Origin: Streptomyces tibetensis
GTDB lineage: Bacteria; Actinomycetota; Actinomycetes; Streptomycetales; Streptomycetaceae
Reading direction: 5' to 3'
Assembly: GCF_007655005.1 (NCBI RefSeq)
Contig: NZ_SZVW01000010.1
Coordinates: 186,001 to 250,000, forward strand
DNA length: 64,000 bases
Every line of letters starts with the position of its first letter. Within the stretch, counting starts at the first letter, position 1. The position numbers were made by a program, and so were the translations under genes. Positions 35,118-43,649 of the stretch are shown here, piece after piece. Under the pieces are notes generated by a model that did no database searches, was not told the DNA's origin, and was given only the letters and a program-made list of their open reading frames with translations.

Positions 35118-35158
35118 CAGCTCGGGCGGGTCGAGATCTTCTCGACCCGCCCGAGCTG
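35118..35158. terminator. Terminator after tRNA-Leu
   Basis: A perfect 19-bp inverted repeat (35118-35136 and 35140-35158, 3-nt loop) begins five bases after the tRNA, and is also within 50 bp of the stop of the convergent Fis-type regulator. Probably used from both sides. Confidence 0.9.
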
Positions 35159-35203
35159 TTGTGCGTCAGGCGAGCTGTTGTGCATCACCCTCATCGCCGG
35201 GGA

Positions 35204-36937
35204 TCAGCGTCGGTAGCCCCGCAGCTTGCGGTAGAGCGTCGCCCGGCCGATCCCCAGCGCCGCCGCCGCGCGGGCCTTGTTGCCCCCGTGGCGGCGCAGC
35301 GCCTCCAGGATCGCGGCCCGCTCGGCATGCTCCATCGGGCTGAGCGGACGAGCGGCCGGTCCTTCCCGGACGGCGTCCGGCAGCTCCGCCCGGCGGACCG
35401 GCCCGGACATCCTCCGGTGCTCGGCGAGGGCCCGTACGACATGGGCCAGCTCGGTGACGTTGCCGGGCCACGGGTACCGCTCCAGCGCATGCAGGGCGTC
35501 CAGGGTCCAGGTCAGCGGCGGTTGCCCGGGCGCCGGGCGGGGAGTGAGGGCCGGCAGGAGCTCCCGTATGTCCTCGGCGCGTTCCCGTAGCGGCGGCAGG
35601 GTCACCGAGCGGGCGGACAGTTTGTCCAGCAGGCGCTGCAGGCAGGGGCCGGCGGGCGCGCCGGGTGTGTAGGTGACCAGCAGCCGGATGTCCGGGTGCT
35701 GGTCGAGCAGGGAGTTGAGCGCCGCCACGCCGGGCTGCGCCAGGCGCTCGGCGTGCCGGAGCAGGAGGGGGCGCCCGGAGCGCCACGCGGGCAGGGCCTG
35801 GTCGAGGCCGGTGTCCCGCGCCGCGTCGGCGACCTGGACGGGGCCCGGCCCGAACAGCTCCCGTGCCAGGGCGGACTTGCCCGTACCGCGCTCACCGGTG
35901 AGCAGCAGGGGCTTCCGGGACCGGGCCAGTTCGACGGCATGTCCGATGGTGTGCCGCCAGGGGACCGAGGAGCCGGTCAGGGTGACCGGCGGGGACGAGA
36001 CCGAGGCCGAGGCCCTGGGCGCCGGATCCTCGAGCGGTTCCAGGGCGGCCACGATCCCGATGGTCCTGCCGTCCTGACGCACCGGAGTGACGCGCGCGGT
36101 GCACCCGGCTCCCTCCGGCAACTCCGCGAAGCCCGTGACGTCCGTGTCCCGCGCGCCGGCCGCCGTACGCTCCAGCACCCCGAGCACCTCGGGTGTCAGC
36201 AGCCGCTGCGCCGCCTCGCTGACCAGCCGGTTGCGGCCGTCGAGTGCCGCCACGGCCCGGTCCGGTCCCCGCGCCGCCCGCACATAGGCGTCCAGCAGCA
36301 CCCGCTCGTCCCACCCCGCACGTACCCGCAGCTCCGTCTCGATCGCCGCGACCGTCGCCTCGGCGAAGGCCGCCTGCGGGTGCGGCGCTCCCGCGGTACA
36401 CAGCCGTGTCACGACGGACACGGTGCCCAGCACCTGCCCGCTCTCCGGCCCGAGCACCGGGACGCTGACCGCGGACACGTCCTGCCACCGGTCGAGGAAG
36501 TGCTCGGGGCCGTGCACCTCGGCCCGGCTCCGGACCCGCACGGCGAGCGCCGCACTGTTGTTGCCGACCTCCTGCTCCGACAGGACGGGGCACGCGCCGT
36601 ACCCCGGTACGCTGCCCGCCGTCCACAGCACGCGCAGCCGCTCGTCGGTCAGCACCAGCAGCGCCCCGTCCGCGCCCAGCACCGGGACGATCCGGTCGAG
36701 CACCGGCCGGGCGGCGCCGAGCAGCGCCGGCTCCACGGCGAGCGGGGGGCGGGTCGCCGGCTCCGCCAAGTCGTGCGGCACACCGAAGAACCGCGCTCGC
36801 CGCCACGCCGCGACGACGTCCTCCGGCACGCCCCGGGGCAGCGGACGCCCCGACAGGAACCGCTCGCGGGCGAGGCGCAGGGAGGGCCGGGCGGTGGCTG
36901 CGGGGGAGGGGTCGGTGGTGGTCACGGCACGACCCAC
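35204..36937 (-). CDS. GAF/Fis-type (AcoR-like) transcriptional regulator with degenerate AAA+ domain
   Basis: 577 aa. N-terminal GAF-like sensor region (~70-220; VPEDVVAAWRRARFFGVPHDLAEP opening typical of AcoR relatives), central AAA+ domain with Walker A TGERGTGKSALARELFG, and C-terminal Fis helix-turn-helix ILEALRRHGGNKARAAAALGIGRATLYRKLRGYRR. The Walker B strand is degenerate (LLLRHAERL) and the GAFTGA loop that contacts sigma-54 is absent, consistent with sigma-54-independent action. It is divergent from the aromatic hydroxylase gene and likely activates it. GTG 36937 is the longest start; GTG 36925 has a better spaced GGTGGG site. Confidence 0.9.
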   Translation of the reverse strand: MGRAVTTTDPSPAATARPSLRLARERFLSGRPLPRGVPEDVVAAWRRARFFGVPHDLAEPATRPPLAVEPALLGAARPVLDRIVPVLGADGALLVLTDERLRVLWTAGSVPGYGACPVLSEQEVGNNSAALAVRVRSRAEVHGPEHFLDRWQDVSAVSVPVLGPESGQVLGTVSVVTRLCTAGAPHPQAAFAEATVAAIETELRVRAGWDERVLLDAYVRAARGPDRAVAALDGRNRLVSEAAQRLLTPEVLGVLERTAAGARDTDVTGFAELPEGAGCTARVTPVRQDGRTIGIVAALEPLEDPAPRASASVSSPPVTLTGSSVPWRHTIGHAVELARSRKPLLLTGERGTGKSALARELFGPGPVQVADAARDTGLDQALPAWRSGRPLLLRHAERLAQPGVAALNSLLDQHPDIRLLVTYTPGAPAGPCLQRLLDKLSARSVTLPPLRERAEDIRELLPALTPRPAPGQPPLTWTLDALHALERYPWPGNVTELAHVVRALAEHRRMSGPVRRAELPDAVREGPAARPLSPMEHAERAAILEALRRHGGNKARAAAALGIGRATLYRKLRGYRR

Positions 36938-36991
36938 CGTAACGGGTTCGGTTTAACAGGAAACAACTGCGGGTCCCGACGTCGCTCTTCG

Positions 36992-37146
36992 CCGGCTCCG
37001 CGGAGTCTCTTCACCAGGTCCTCGATGCCGCCCTTGGTCGGCTCCAGGGTCACTTCACGAGAGACCCGATGCCGCTCTTCACCGGCTCCGCGGAGTCAGT
37101 CTCTTCACGAGGAACCCGACGCCGCCCTGGCCGGCTCCGCGGAGTC
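36992..37146. repeat. Degenerate direct repeats in the regulator/hydroxylase intergenic region
   Basis: The 16-mer CCGGCTCCGCGGAGTC recurs at 36992-37007, 37082-37097 and 37131-37146, within longer imperfect repeats that read GGxGSLVK-like peptides on the minus strand in shifting frames. The repeat core is itself palindromic (CTCCGCGGAG). The 344-bp gap (36938-37281) otherwise contains only the operator at 37187-37205 and the hydroxylase ribosome site. Confidence 0.75.
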
Positions 37147-37186
37147 TTTCACCAGGGACCCGACGCCGCCCCTCGTCTACGACGCG

Positions 37187-37205
37187 GTGTCTCGTAATGA
37201 GACAC
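37187..37205. promoter_or_regulatory. Operator-like palindrome upstream of the hydroxyquinol pathway operon
   Basis: Arms GTGTCTC and GAGACAC around GTAAT, 77 bp before the hydroxylase start. A 16-of-17 identical palindrome occurs at 41924-41940. Likely binding site for the divergent Fis-type regulator; the regulator-site link is inferred from position. Confidence 0.7.
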
Positions 37206-37281
37206 CCGCGCCCCGCCGGAGCGCCCCATGATCATGCACGTTCTTCATCCGCCGCCCAACCCCCCTTCGCAGGAGCGCCGC

Positions 37282-39030
37282 ATGGCCACCGCCGTCGAGA
37301 CCGACGTCCTGATCGTGGGCAGCGGCCCGGCCGGTGCCTCGGCCGCGCTGGCCCTGAGCACCTACGGCGTCCCCAACATCGTGGTGACCCGCTGTGCGAG
37401 CCTTGCCGACACACCACGGGCACACATCACCAACCAGCGCACCATGGAAGTGCTGCGCGACCTCGGCGTCGAGCAGGAGGTCGTCGCCCAGGCCACCCCG
37501 CAGCACCTGATGGGCAACACGACGTTCTGCACCAGCCTCGCGGGCGAGGAACTGGGCCGGGTGCGCTCCTGGGGCAACGACCCCCTCGTGCAGGCCGAAC
37601 ACGAACTCGCCAGCCCCACCCGCATGTGCGACATGCCGCAGCACCTCATGGAGCCGGTCCTCGTGAACGCGGCCGTCGCCCGCGGCACCCGGCTCCGCTT
37701 CGAGAACGAGTACCTCTCCCACACCCAGGACCCCGACGGCGTCACCGCCACCGTCCGCGACCGGCTGCGCGGGGACACGTACGAGATCCGCGCCAAGTAC
37801 CTGATCGGCGCCGACGGCGGACGGTCGAAGGTCGCCGCGGACGCCGGGCTGCCGATGGGCGGCCGGATGGGCGTGGCCGGCAGCATCAACATCGTCTTCG
37901 AGGCGGACCTGAGCAAGTACACCGCCCACCGCCCGTCCACCCTCTACTGGGTCCTCGCCCCCGGCGCGACGGTCGGCGGCATCGGCGCGGGCCTGGTGCG
38001 CTGCGTGCGCCCCTGGAACGAGTGGCTGATCGTCTGGGGCTACGACGTGAGCGCCGGCGCCCCCGACCTGACGACCGAGTACGCCGAGTCGATCGTCCGG
38101 AAGCTCGTCGGCGACGACGACATCCCCGTGACCGTCACGTCGTCCTCGGCGTGGACCGTCAACGAGATGTACGCCGAGACGTATGCCGACGGCCGGGTTT
38201 TCTGCGCCGGTGATGCCGTCCACCGGCATCCGCCGTCCAACGGCCTCGGCTCCAACACCTCGATCCAGGACGCCTACAACCTCGCCTGGAAGCTCAAGCT
38301 GGTCCTCGACGGCACCGCCCACCCCCGGCTGCTCGACAGCTACACCGCCGAACGCGCCCCGGTCGGACGCCAGATCGTCACCCGCGCCAACCGGTCCATC
38401 CGCGAGACCGCCCCGGTCTTCGAGGCGCTGGACGGCCTCGCCCCGCAGACCCCCGAGCGGCTCTGGGCCAACATCGCCGCCCGCAAGGACGCCACCGAGG
38501 CCGCCGAGAAGCAACGGGCGAAGCTGCGGGAGGCGATCGCCTTCAAGGTCTACGAGTTCAACGCACACGGCGTCGACCTCAACCAGCGTTACCCCGCGGA
38601 GAACTCCGCCGCGATCGTCCCGGACGGCACGCCCGACCCCGGCTTCACCCGCGACCCCGAACTGCACCACCAGCCGTCCACCCGGCCCGGCGCCCGGCTC
38701 CCGCACGCCTGGATCACCCGCGGCACCCGCATGCTCTCCACCCTCGACACCGTCGGCCGGGGCCGTTTCACCCTGCTGACCGGCATCGGGGGCGAGGACT
38801 GGGTGCGGGCGGCCTCGGCCCAGGACATCGAGATCGCCACCGTGGTGATCGGTCCCGGCCAGGAGTACGAGGATCCCTACGGCGACTGGGCACGCCTGCG
38901 CGAGACCTCCGACGCGGGCGCCCTCCTCGTCCGCCCGGACGGTTTCGTCGCCTTCCGGCACGCCGCCGCCGCTGCGGACGCCGGGGAACTGCTCGCGGAC
39001 GCGCTACGGCAGATCCTCGGGCACGGGTGA
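37282..39030 (+). CDS. FAD-dependent aromatic hydroxylase (resorcinol/phenol monooxygenase type)
   Basis: 582-aa class A flavoprotein monooxygenase. FAD motifs: GSGPAGASAALALS near residue 15, GADGGRSKVAADAGL (DG motif) and VFCAGDAVHRHPPSNGLGSNTSIQDAYNLAWKL (GD motif). A C-terminal thioredoxin-like domain is as in phenol hydroxylase/TfdB relatives. Neighbouring hydroxyquinol dioxygenase and maleylacetate reductase genes make resorcinol (or a related phenol) to hydroxyquinol the most likely reaction. ATG 37282 follows AGGAG by 6 nt. An upstream ATG at 37228 lacks such a site and adds an unconserved leader. Confidence 0.9.
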   Translation: MATAVETDVLIVGSGPAGASAALALSTYGVPNIVVTRCASLADTPRAHITNQRTMEVLRDLGVEQEVVAQATPQHLMGNTTFCTSLAGEELGRVRSWGNDPLVQAEHELASPTRMCDMPQHLMEPVLVNAAVARGTRLRFENEYLSHTQDPDGVTATVRDRLRGDTYEIRAKYLIGADGGRSKVAADAGLPMGGRMGVAGSINIVFEADLSKYTAHRPSTLYWVLAPGATVGGIGAGLVRCVRPWNEWLIVWGYDVSAGAPDLTTEYAESIVRKLVGDDDIPVTVTSSSAWTVNEMYAETYADGRVFCAGDAVHRHPPSNGLGSNTSIQDAYNLAWKLKLVLDGTAHPRLLDSYTAERAPVGRQIVTRANRSIRETAPVFEALDGLAPQTPERLWANIAARKDATEAAEKQRAKLREAIAFKVYEFNAHGVDLNQRYPAENSAAIVPDGTPDPGFTRDPELHHQPSTRPGARLPHAWITRGTRMLSTLDTVGRGRFTLLTGIGGEDWVRAASAQDIEIATVVIGPGQEYEDPYGDWARLRETSDAGALLVRPDGFVAFRHAAAAADAGELLADALRQILGHG

Positions 39031-39057
39031 GCGCGTCCTCGGGCACGGGTGAGCGCG
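39014..39057. repeat. 22-bp tandem duplication spanning the hydroxylase stop codon
   Basis: Two identical 22-bp units (39014-39035 and 39036-39057); each contains a TGA, the first being the actual stop. The second copy lies in the leader of the dioxygenase gene. Confidence 0.95.
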
Positions 39058-39097
39058 CCATCATGGAAGAAGCAGACGTCCACGACGAGGAGCCGGG

Positions 39098-39967
39098 ATG
39101 ACCACCGATGCGACCAGGGCCGGCGTCACCGAGCAGGCCCTCGCCAGCCTGCACGCGACCACCGACCCCCGGCTGCGTGAACTGCTCACCGGCCTCGTCC
39201 GCCATCTGCACGACTTCGCCCGCGAGACCCGTCTCACCCAGGAGGAGTGGGAGCGAGCGATCGCCTTCCTGACGGCGACCGGGCAGATGTGCACCGACAT
39301 CCGGCAGGAGTTCATCCTGCTGTCGGACGTGCTGGGCCTGTCCATGCTGCTGGAGACGCTGAGCGGCGATCACGCGGCGGGCGCCACCGAGTCGACCGTG
39401 CTGGGCCCCTTCCACATGACCGAGTCGCCGGTCCGCGCGCTCGGCGACGACATCGACCTGGTCGGCGGGGGCGAGAAGTGCGTCGTCAGCGGCCGGGTGC
39501 GCTCAGCCGACGGCACCCCGCTGCCCGGCGCCGTCGTCGACGTCTGGCAGGCCGACGACAAGGGCTTCTACGACGTCCAGCAGCCCGGCGTCCAGCCCGC
39601 GGGCAACGGACGAGGGCTGTTCACCGCCGACGCCGAGGGCCGCTTCTGGTTCCGTACCTGCGTCCCGGCGGCGTATCCCATCCCCACCGACGGCCCCGTG
39701 GGCGGGCTGCTGCGCGCGACCGGGCGGCACCCCTACCGCCCCGCGCACATCCACTTCATCGCCACGGCCGAGGGCCACACGCCCGTCACCACGCACATCT
39801 TCGTGGCCGGCGGCGACTACCTCGACTCCGACGCGGTGTTCGCCGTGAAGCGGAGTCTCGTCCAGGACTTCACGCAGACCGACGACCCGGCGCTGGCCCG
39901 GGAGTTCGGCGTGGACAACCCCTTCCGGCACGCCCGCTTCGACCTCGTACTGGAGCGGACCGCATGA
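39098..39967 (+). CDS. Hydroxyquinol 1,2-dioxygenase (intradiol ring cleavage)
   Basis: 289 aa. The N-terminal helical dimerisation domain (TGLVRHLHDFARETRLTQEEWERAIAFLTATGQMC) and FILLSDVLGLSMLLE are typical of hydroxyquinol/catechol 1,2-dioxygenases. The beta-sandwich core has VDVWQADDKGFYDVQQ and HPYRPAHIHF, supplying the two Tyr and two His Fe(III) ligands. It cleaves the ring of hydroxyquinol to maleylacetate. A GAGGAG site precedes the ATG, and the stop overlaps the maleylacetate reductase start by ATGA. The gene is 67 nt after the hydroxylase. Confidence 0.93.
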   Translation: MTTDATRAGVTEQALASLHATTDPRLRELLTGLVRHLHDFARETRLTQEEWERAIAFLTATGQMCTDIRQEFILLSDVLGLSMLLETLSGDHAAGATESTVLGPFHMTESPVRALGDDIDLVGGGEKCVVSGRVRSADGTPLPGAVVDVWQADDKGFYDVQQPGVQPAGNGRGLFTADAEGRFWFRTCVPAAYPIPTDGPVGGLLRATGRHPYRPAHIHFIATAEGHTPVTTHIFVAGGDYLDSDAVFAVKRSLVQDFTQTDDPALAREFGVDNPFRHARFDLVLERTA

Positions 39968-41070
39968 CGTTCCGGGACGACTTCAGCTACGAAACCCGGC
40001 CCGTCCGGGTGGTCTTCCGGCCCGGCGCGGCCGTCACCGCGACCCCGGGCGAGGCGGCGCGCCTGGGCCTGAGGCGGCTGCTCGTGGTGTCCGGCAGCCG
40101 GGGCGAGCAGATGGCACGGGCCGTCGCGGACGCGCTCGGCGCCAGCTGCGCCGGGCTGTACGCCGAGGCACGGATGCACGTGCCCGTCGAGGACGCCGAC
40201 CGGGCCGTCGCGGCCGTCCGGGCGGCCGGGGCGGACGGTTGCGTCGCGGTCGGCGGCGGCTCCGCGATCGGGCTCGGCAAGGCGATCGCGCTGCGCACCG
40301 GACTGCCGCTGATCGCCGTACCGTCGACCTACTCGGGCTCCGAGATGACGCCGGTCTGGGGCCTGACCGAGCACGGCACCAAACGCACCGGCCGCGATCC
40401 GGTCGTCCAGCCCCGCAGCGTCGTCTACGACCCGCGGCTCACCCTCTCCCTGCCCGTACCACTGACCGTGACCAGCGGGATCAACGCACTCGCGCACGCC
40501 GTCGAGGCGCTGTACGCCCCGGACGTCTCACCGCTGGTCTCGGTCATGGCCGAGGAGGGCGTCCGCGCGATGGCCGAGGCGCTGCCGTGGCTGGCCGGCG
40601 ACCCGGCGGACCTCGACGCGCGCAGCCGGGCGCTGTACGCGGCATGGCTGTGCGGCGCATGCCTCGGCGCGACGACCATGGGCCTGCACCACAAGCTGTG
40701 CCACGTCCTCGGCGGCACCTACGGCCTGCCCCACGCCGAGACCCACACCGTCGTCCTGCCGCATGCCCTCGCCCACAACGCCCCCGCCGCCCCGCAGGCG
40801 TTGACGGTACTGCGCCGCGCCCTCGGCACTTACGACGTGCCCCGCGCCCTGTGGGACCTGGCCGGCCGCCTCGGCGCACCGCGCTCCCTCGCCGAACTCG
40901 GCCTCAAGGAGGCGGACCTCACCCCCGCGGCGGCCCGGGCCGCGGGCGAGCCGTACGCCAACCCGCGCGAGGTGACGGAAGAGGGGGTACGGGGCGTACT
41001 GCTCGCGGCGTTCGAAGGGGGCCCGCCGGACTCCGGCTCGCGGACAGAAGGTGACCGCAAGCCTTCCTAG
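39964..41070 (+). CDS. Maleylacetate reductase (iron-type alcohol dehydrogenase family)
   Basis: 368 aa. SYETRPVRVVFRPGAAV at the start, the nucleotide site CVAVGGGSAIGLGKAIALRTGLPLIAVPSTYSGSEMTPVWGLTE, VTSGINALAHAVEALYA, and LHHKLCHVLGGTYGLPHAETHTVVLPHALAHN with the metal-site His residues match maleylacetate reductases. It reduces maleylacetate to 3-oxoadipate with NAD(P)H, completing the lower hydroxyquinol pathway. It is translationally coupled to the dioxygenase. The last ~20 residues are polar and unconserved-looking. Confidence 0.93.
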   Translation: MTFRDDFSYETRPVRVVFRPGAAVTATPGEAARLGLRRLLVVSGSRGEQMARAVADALGASCAGLYAEARMHVPVEDADRAVAAVRAAGADGCVAVGGGSAIGLGKAIALRTGLPLIAVPSTYSGSEMTPVWGLTEHGTKRTGRDPVVQPRSVVYDPRLTLSLPVPLTVTSGINALAHAVEALYAPDVSPLVSVMAEEGVRAMAEALPWLAGDPADLDARSRALYAAWLCGACLGATTMGLHHKLCHVLGGTYGLPHAETHTVVLPHALAHNAPAAPQALTVLRRALGTYDVPRALWDLAGRLGAPRSLAELGLKEADLTPAAARAAGEPYANPREVTEEGVRGVLLAAFEGGPPDSGSRTEGDRKPS

Positions 41071-41079
41071 GGTCGTGGC

Positions 41080-41922
41080 ATGACTCAGACGCAGAAGATC
41101 CTTGTCACCGGCGCCACCGGAACCGTCGGCCGTCAGGTCGTCGCCGAGCTGCTCGACCGGGGGCACGAGGTGCGTGCTCTCACCCGTGACGCAGGGAAGG
41201 CCGCCTTCCCGGCAGGCGTCGAGGTCGTCGAGGGCGACCTGACCGAGCCGGACGGCCTGGCCCCGGCCCTGGAGGGCGTCACCGGTCTCCACCTGATCAC
41301 CTTCGGCGGTGCCGCCTTCAGCCCGCTGGAGACCGGCCCCCGGATCCTGGAACTCGCCAAGTCCGCCGGTGTCCGTCGCGTCACCGTGCTGCACGGCGGC
41401 GGCCCTACCCCGCTGGAGGACGCGGGGCGCACCGGGGGCGGCGTGGACTGGACCGTGCTCATGCCGGTCGAGTTCATGGCCAACGCCCTGGAGTGGGCGG
41501 ACGGGATCGTGGCCTCGGGCGAGGTGCGGGAGCCGTTCGTCGACCGGCTGAGCGCCATGGTCCACGAGGGCGACATCGGCGCCGTCGCGGCGGTCGCGCT
41601 CACGGAGGAGGGGCACGGCGGCCAGGAGTACGTGATCACCGGCCCCGACGTGCTCACCGTCGGCGACAAGGTGAAGACGATCGCCGCGGCCGTCGGCCGG
41701 GAGATCACCCTGGTCGAGCTGACCGAGGAGCAGGCCATCGCACAGTGGCGGGCGGCGGGTCTCCCGGAAGACGTCATCGGCTTCCTGCTCATGGCGTACG
41801 GAGACACTCCCGAAGTCGGCCGTACGGTCTCCGGCACCGTCGAGAAGGTCACCGGGCGCCCGGCGCGCACCTTCACCCGGTGGGCGGCCGAACACGCGGA
41901 CGCCTTCACGAAGCGGTCCTGA
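41080..41922 (+). CDS. NmrA-like NAD(P)-binding protein (atypical SDR)
   Basis: 280 aa. N-terminal ILVTGATGTVGRQVVAELLDRGHEVRALTRDAGKAAFPAGVEVVEGDL is the NmrA/atypical-SDR Rossmann motif. There is no catalytic YxxxK in the usual place, so it may be a redox sensor or a reductase of the quinone-oxidoreductase-like type. It starts 9 nt after the maleylacetate reductase and could belong to the same transcript. An operator-like palindrome begins 2 nt after its stop. Confidence 0.88.
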   Translation: MTQTQKILVTGATGTVGRQVVAELLDRGHEVRALTRDAGKAAFPAGVEVVEGDLTEPDGLAPALEGVTGLHLITFGGAAFSPLETGPRILELAKSAGVRRVTVLHGGGPTPLEDAGRTGGGVDWTVLMPVEFMANALEWADGIVASGEVREPFVDRLSAMVHEGDIGAVAAVALTEEGHGGQEYVITGPDVLTVGDKVKTIAAAVGREITLVELTEEQAIAQWRAAGLPEDVIGFLLMAYGDTPEVGRTVSGTVEKVTGRPARTFTRWAAEHADAFTKRS

Positions 41923-41923
41923 C

Positions 41924-41940
41924 TGTCTCGTATTGAGACA
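41924..41940. promoter_or_regulatory. Second copy of the TGTCTC-GAGACA palindrome
   Basis: TGTCTCGTATTGAGACA differs by one central base from the 37188-37204 site and lies 122 bp before the YceI-family gene. It is probably an operator for the same regulator, placing that gene in the hydroxyquinol regulon (inference). Confidence 0.7.
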
Positions 41941-42061
41941 CCCGGACCGGAATCCGGTCCGTCAAGATCGACAAGGGGGTGTGACCGCAGCAAGGTGCGG
42001 CCGTCGGCATGCGCGGAAATCGCCGACCGCACGGCCGCACACCCGAAGAAAGGTGACCACC

Positions 42062-42976
42062 ATGGCCCTCGCACTGCTCCGGCGCCGGTGGCTCAAGAAC
42101 ACCTCCGCCGCGGCGGCGGGCCTCGCCCTCCCCCTCCCCGACGGCGCGGGCGCGGTGGCCCGCGAGGTCGTCGACCCGATGGGCTCGCCCCTGGCGGCCG
42201 CGGACGTCACCGTCACCGCCCTGGACACCCACCGCGTCGCCGCCCGCGGCACGACCGACCCCTACGGCTACTTCCTCGCGGCGCTGCCGCCCGGCCGCTA
42301 CAGCCTGCTCATCTCGGCGCAGGGCCTGCGGCCGCACCGCGAGACGATCGAGACGGGCCCGGGCACCCCGACGGCCACGGAGCGCGTCTGGCTGCAACCC
42401 GCCGAGGCGCTCCAGCTTCCGACACCCGGCACCTGGCTCTTCGACCCGCCGCACACGGCGATCCGGTTCATCGCCAAGCACGTCGGCATGGCGCATGTCC
42501 ACGGCCGTTTCGAACGCTTCGAAGGCGGCATCCGGATAGCCCCGGACATGGCCGACTCCCGCGTGCACGTCAGGATCGACGCCTCCAGCATCACCACGGG
42601 CAACACCACCCGCGACAACCACCTGCGGTCCGCCGACTTCCTCGACGTCGAGCGTTTCCCGTACATCGACTTCACGAGCGCGCGCTTCGCCTACCGCGGC
42701 GGCACCAAGTGGACGCTCCAGGGCTCCCTCACCATGCACGGCGTCAGCCGCTCGGTGTCCCTGGACACGACGTACCTCGGCACGGTGAACGGCGGCTACG
42801 GCCAGGAACTGCGCTGCGCGGCCCTGGCGACGGCGGAACTCCACCGCGAGGACTACACCCTCAACTGGCGCTCGATGCTGGCCCGCGGCATCGCGGTGGT
42901 CGGCCCGACCGTCCAACTGGAACTCGACGTCCAGGCGATGTACCGCACCCACGACACGCCTACTCCGCCGGAGTAG
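42062..42976 (+). CDS. YceI-family protein with N-terminal carboxypeptidase-regulatory-like domain
   Basis: 304 aa. After a short Arg-rich start and Ala-rich stretch, residues ~35-105 read as a beta-sandwich (VVDPMGSPLAAADVTVTALDTHRVAARGTTDPYGYFLAALPPGRYSLLISAQG). Then comes a YceI lipocalin-like barrel from GTWLFDPPHTAIRFIAKHVGMAHVHGRFERFEGGIRI to VGPTVQLELDVQAM. YceI proteins bind isoprenoid-like amphiphiles. The combined architecture is common in actinobacteria, function unknown. AAAGGTGA precedes ATG 42062. Confidence 0.9.
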   Translation: MALALLRRRWLKNTSAAAAGLALPLPDGAGAVAREVVDPMGSPLAAADVTVTALDTHRVAARGTTDPYGYFLAALPPGRYSLLISAQGLRPHRETIETGPGTPTATERVWLQPAEALQLPTPGTWLFDPPHTAIRFIAKHVGMAHVHGRFERFEGGIRIAPDMADSRVHVRIDASSITTGNTTRDNHLRSADFLDVERFPYIDFTSARFAYRGGTKWTLQGSLTMHGVSRSVSLDTTYLGTVNGGYGQELRCAALATAELHREDYTLNWRSMLARGIAVVGPTVQLELDVQAMYRTHDTPTPPE

Positions 42977-43034
42977 GTCGACCTGGTTCTTTCCGTCGCG
43001 TCGGCAGGGACGGCACTCTGTCGACGCGGCGGGC

Positions 43035-43250
43035 TCAGCCGGTGATCTGGCCGTTGAACTCCGGGAAGTCCAGGTCGAAGTCCTCGTTGCTCCGCTGCAC
43101 GGTCACCACGACCTTCTTGCCGTACTCGGTCTCCAGGACATGGTCGGCGTTCTTCGTGGTTGTCACCCCTGGCGCGAGCCTGCCTTCCAGCGGCTGGGAC
43201 CCGTTCTCGAAGGCGGTGAACGAGGCCTCCCCGCCGTTCGTCGCTCCCAA
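43035..43250 (-). pseudogene. Truncated DUF4352-like lipoprotein remnant
   Basis: A 71-codon minus-strand frame encodes what looks like the C-terminal half of a DUF4352/telomere-repeat-factor-like secreted domain (SFTAFENGSQPLEGRLAPGVTTTKNADHVLETEYGKK..VVVTVQRSNEDFDLDFP). No start with a ribosome site, signal peptide or lipobox is found upstream in frame; the plausible N-terminal half is missing. I read it as a decayed remnant. It occupies part of the 452-bp gap 42977-43428, where I see nothing else. Confidence 0.45.
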
Positions 43251-43428
43251 GTGTCATTGAAAGGTGAAAGCGGCCATGTGTATGCGCCTGCGGGTACCGT
43301 CCCCATGACACCCCAGCTCTCGGAATAATCCCTGGCCCCGTCACCCAGGTCTCCCTACACTCACCCCCATACCCGCGCCGCCCACGATCCCGGCGGTGCA
43401 CCGATGTGACGAACGAAGGGAGACCGCC

Positions 43429-43527
43429 ATGCGTGACCACACCGCTGTCGCCGTCTCCCTGCCGCAGCACGAGGTGCTCCTGGTGTCTTCGTCGCCCCGG
43501 TGTCCGCTGCGCGGCGGCACCGGCTGA
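43429..43527 (+). CDS. Candidate 32-aa leader peptide upstream of EF-G2
   Basis: ATG 43429 preceded by GAAGGGAGA at a good distance; 32 codons ending at TGA 43525-43527. The peptide begins MRDHTAVAVSLPQHEVLL and ends PLRGGTG. It starts 221 nt before the GTG of the EF-G-like gene. The ribosome site is better than most in the region, so it may be translated and could take part in attenuation of the downstream translation factor. There is no homology I recognise. Confidence 0.4.
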   Translation: MRDHTAVAVSLPQHEVLLVSSSPRCPLRGGTG

Positions 43528-43649
43528 CCGGGACGAACGCCCGGCGACCACCGACGTCCTTGACGTGAGGTCAGGTCCCGGAGGCTCCTGTCTGTTTCGC
43601 CCGGGAATCGCGCTGCCCCTTTTCTGATCGCATCGAAAGGCCCTGGGCC

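Noticed and set aside
35028..35160. Integrated element or att site at the tRNA-Leu 3' end
   Set aside because: The tRNA is directly followed by a perfect terminator hairpin; no duplicate of its 3' end and no integrase were found in the window.
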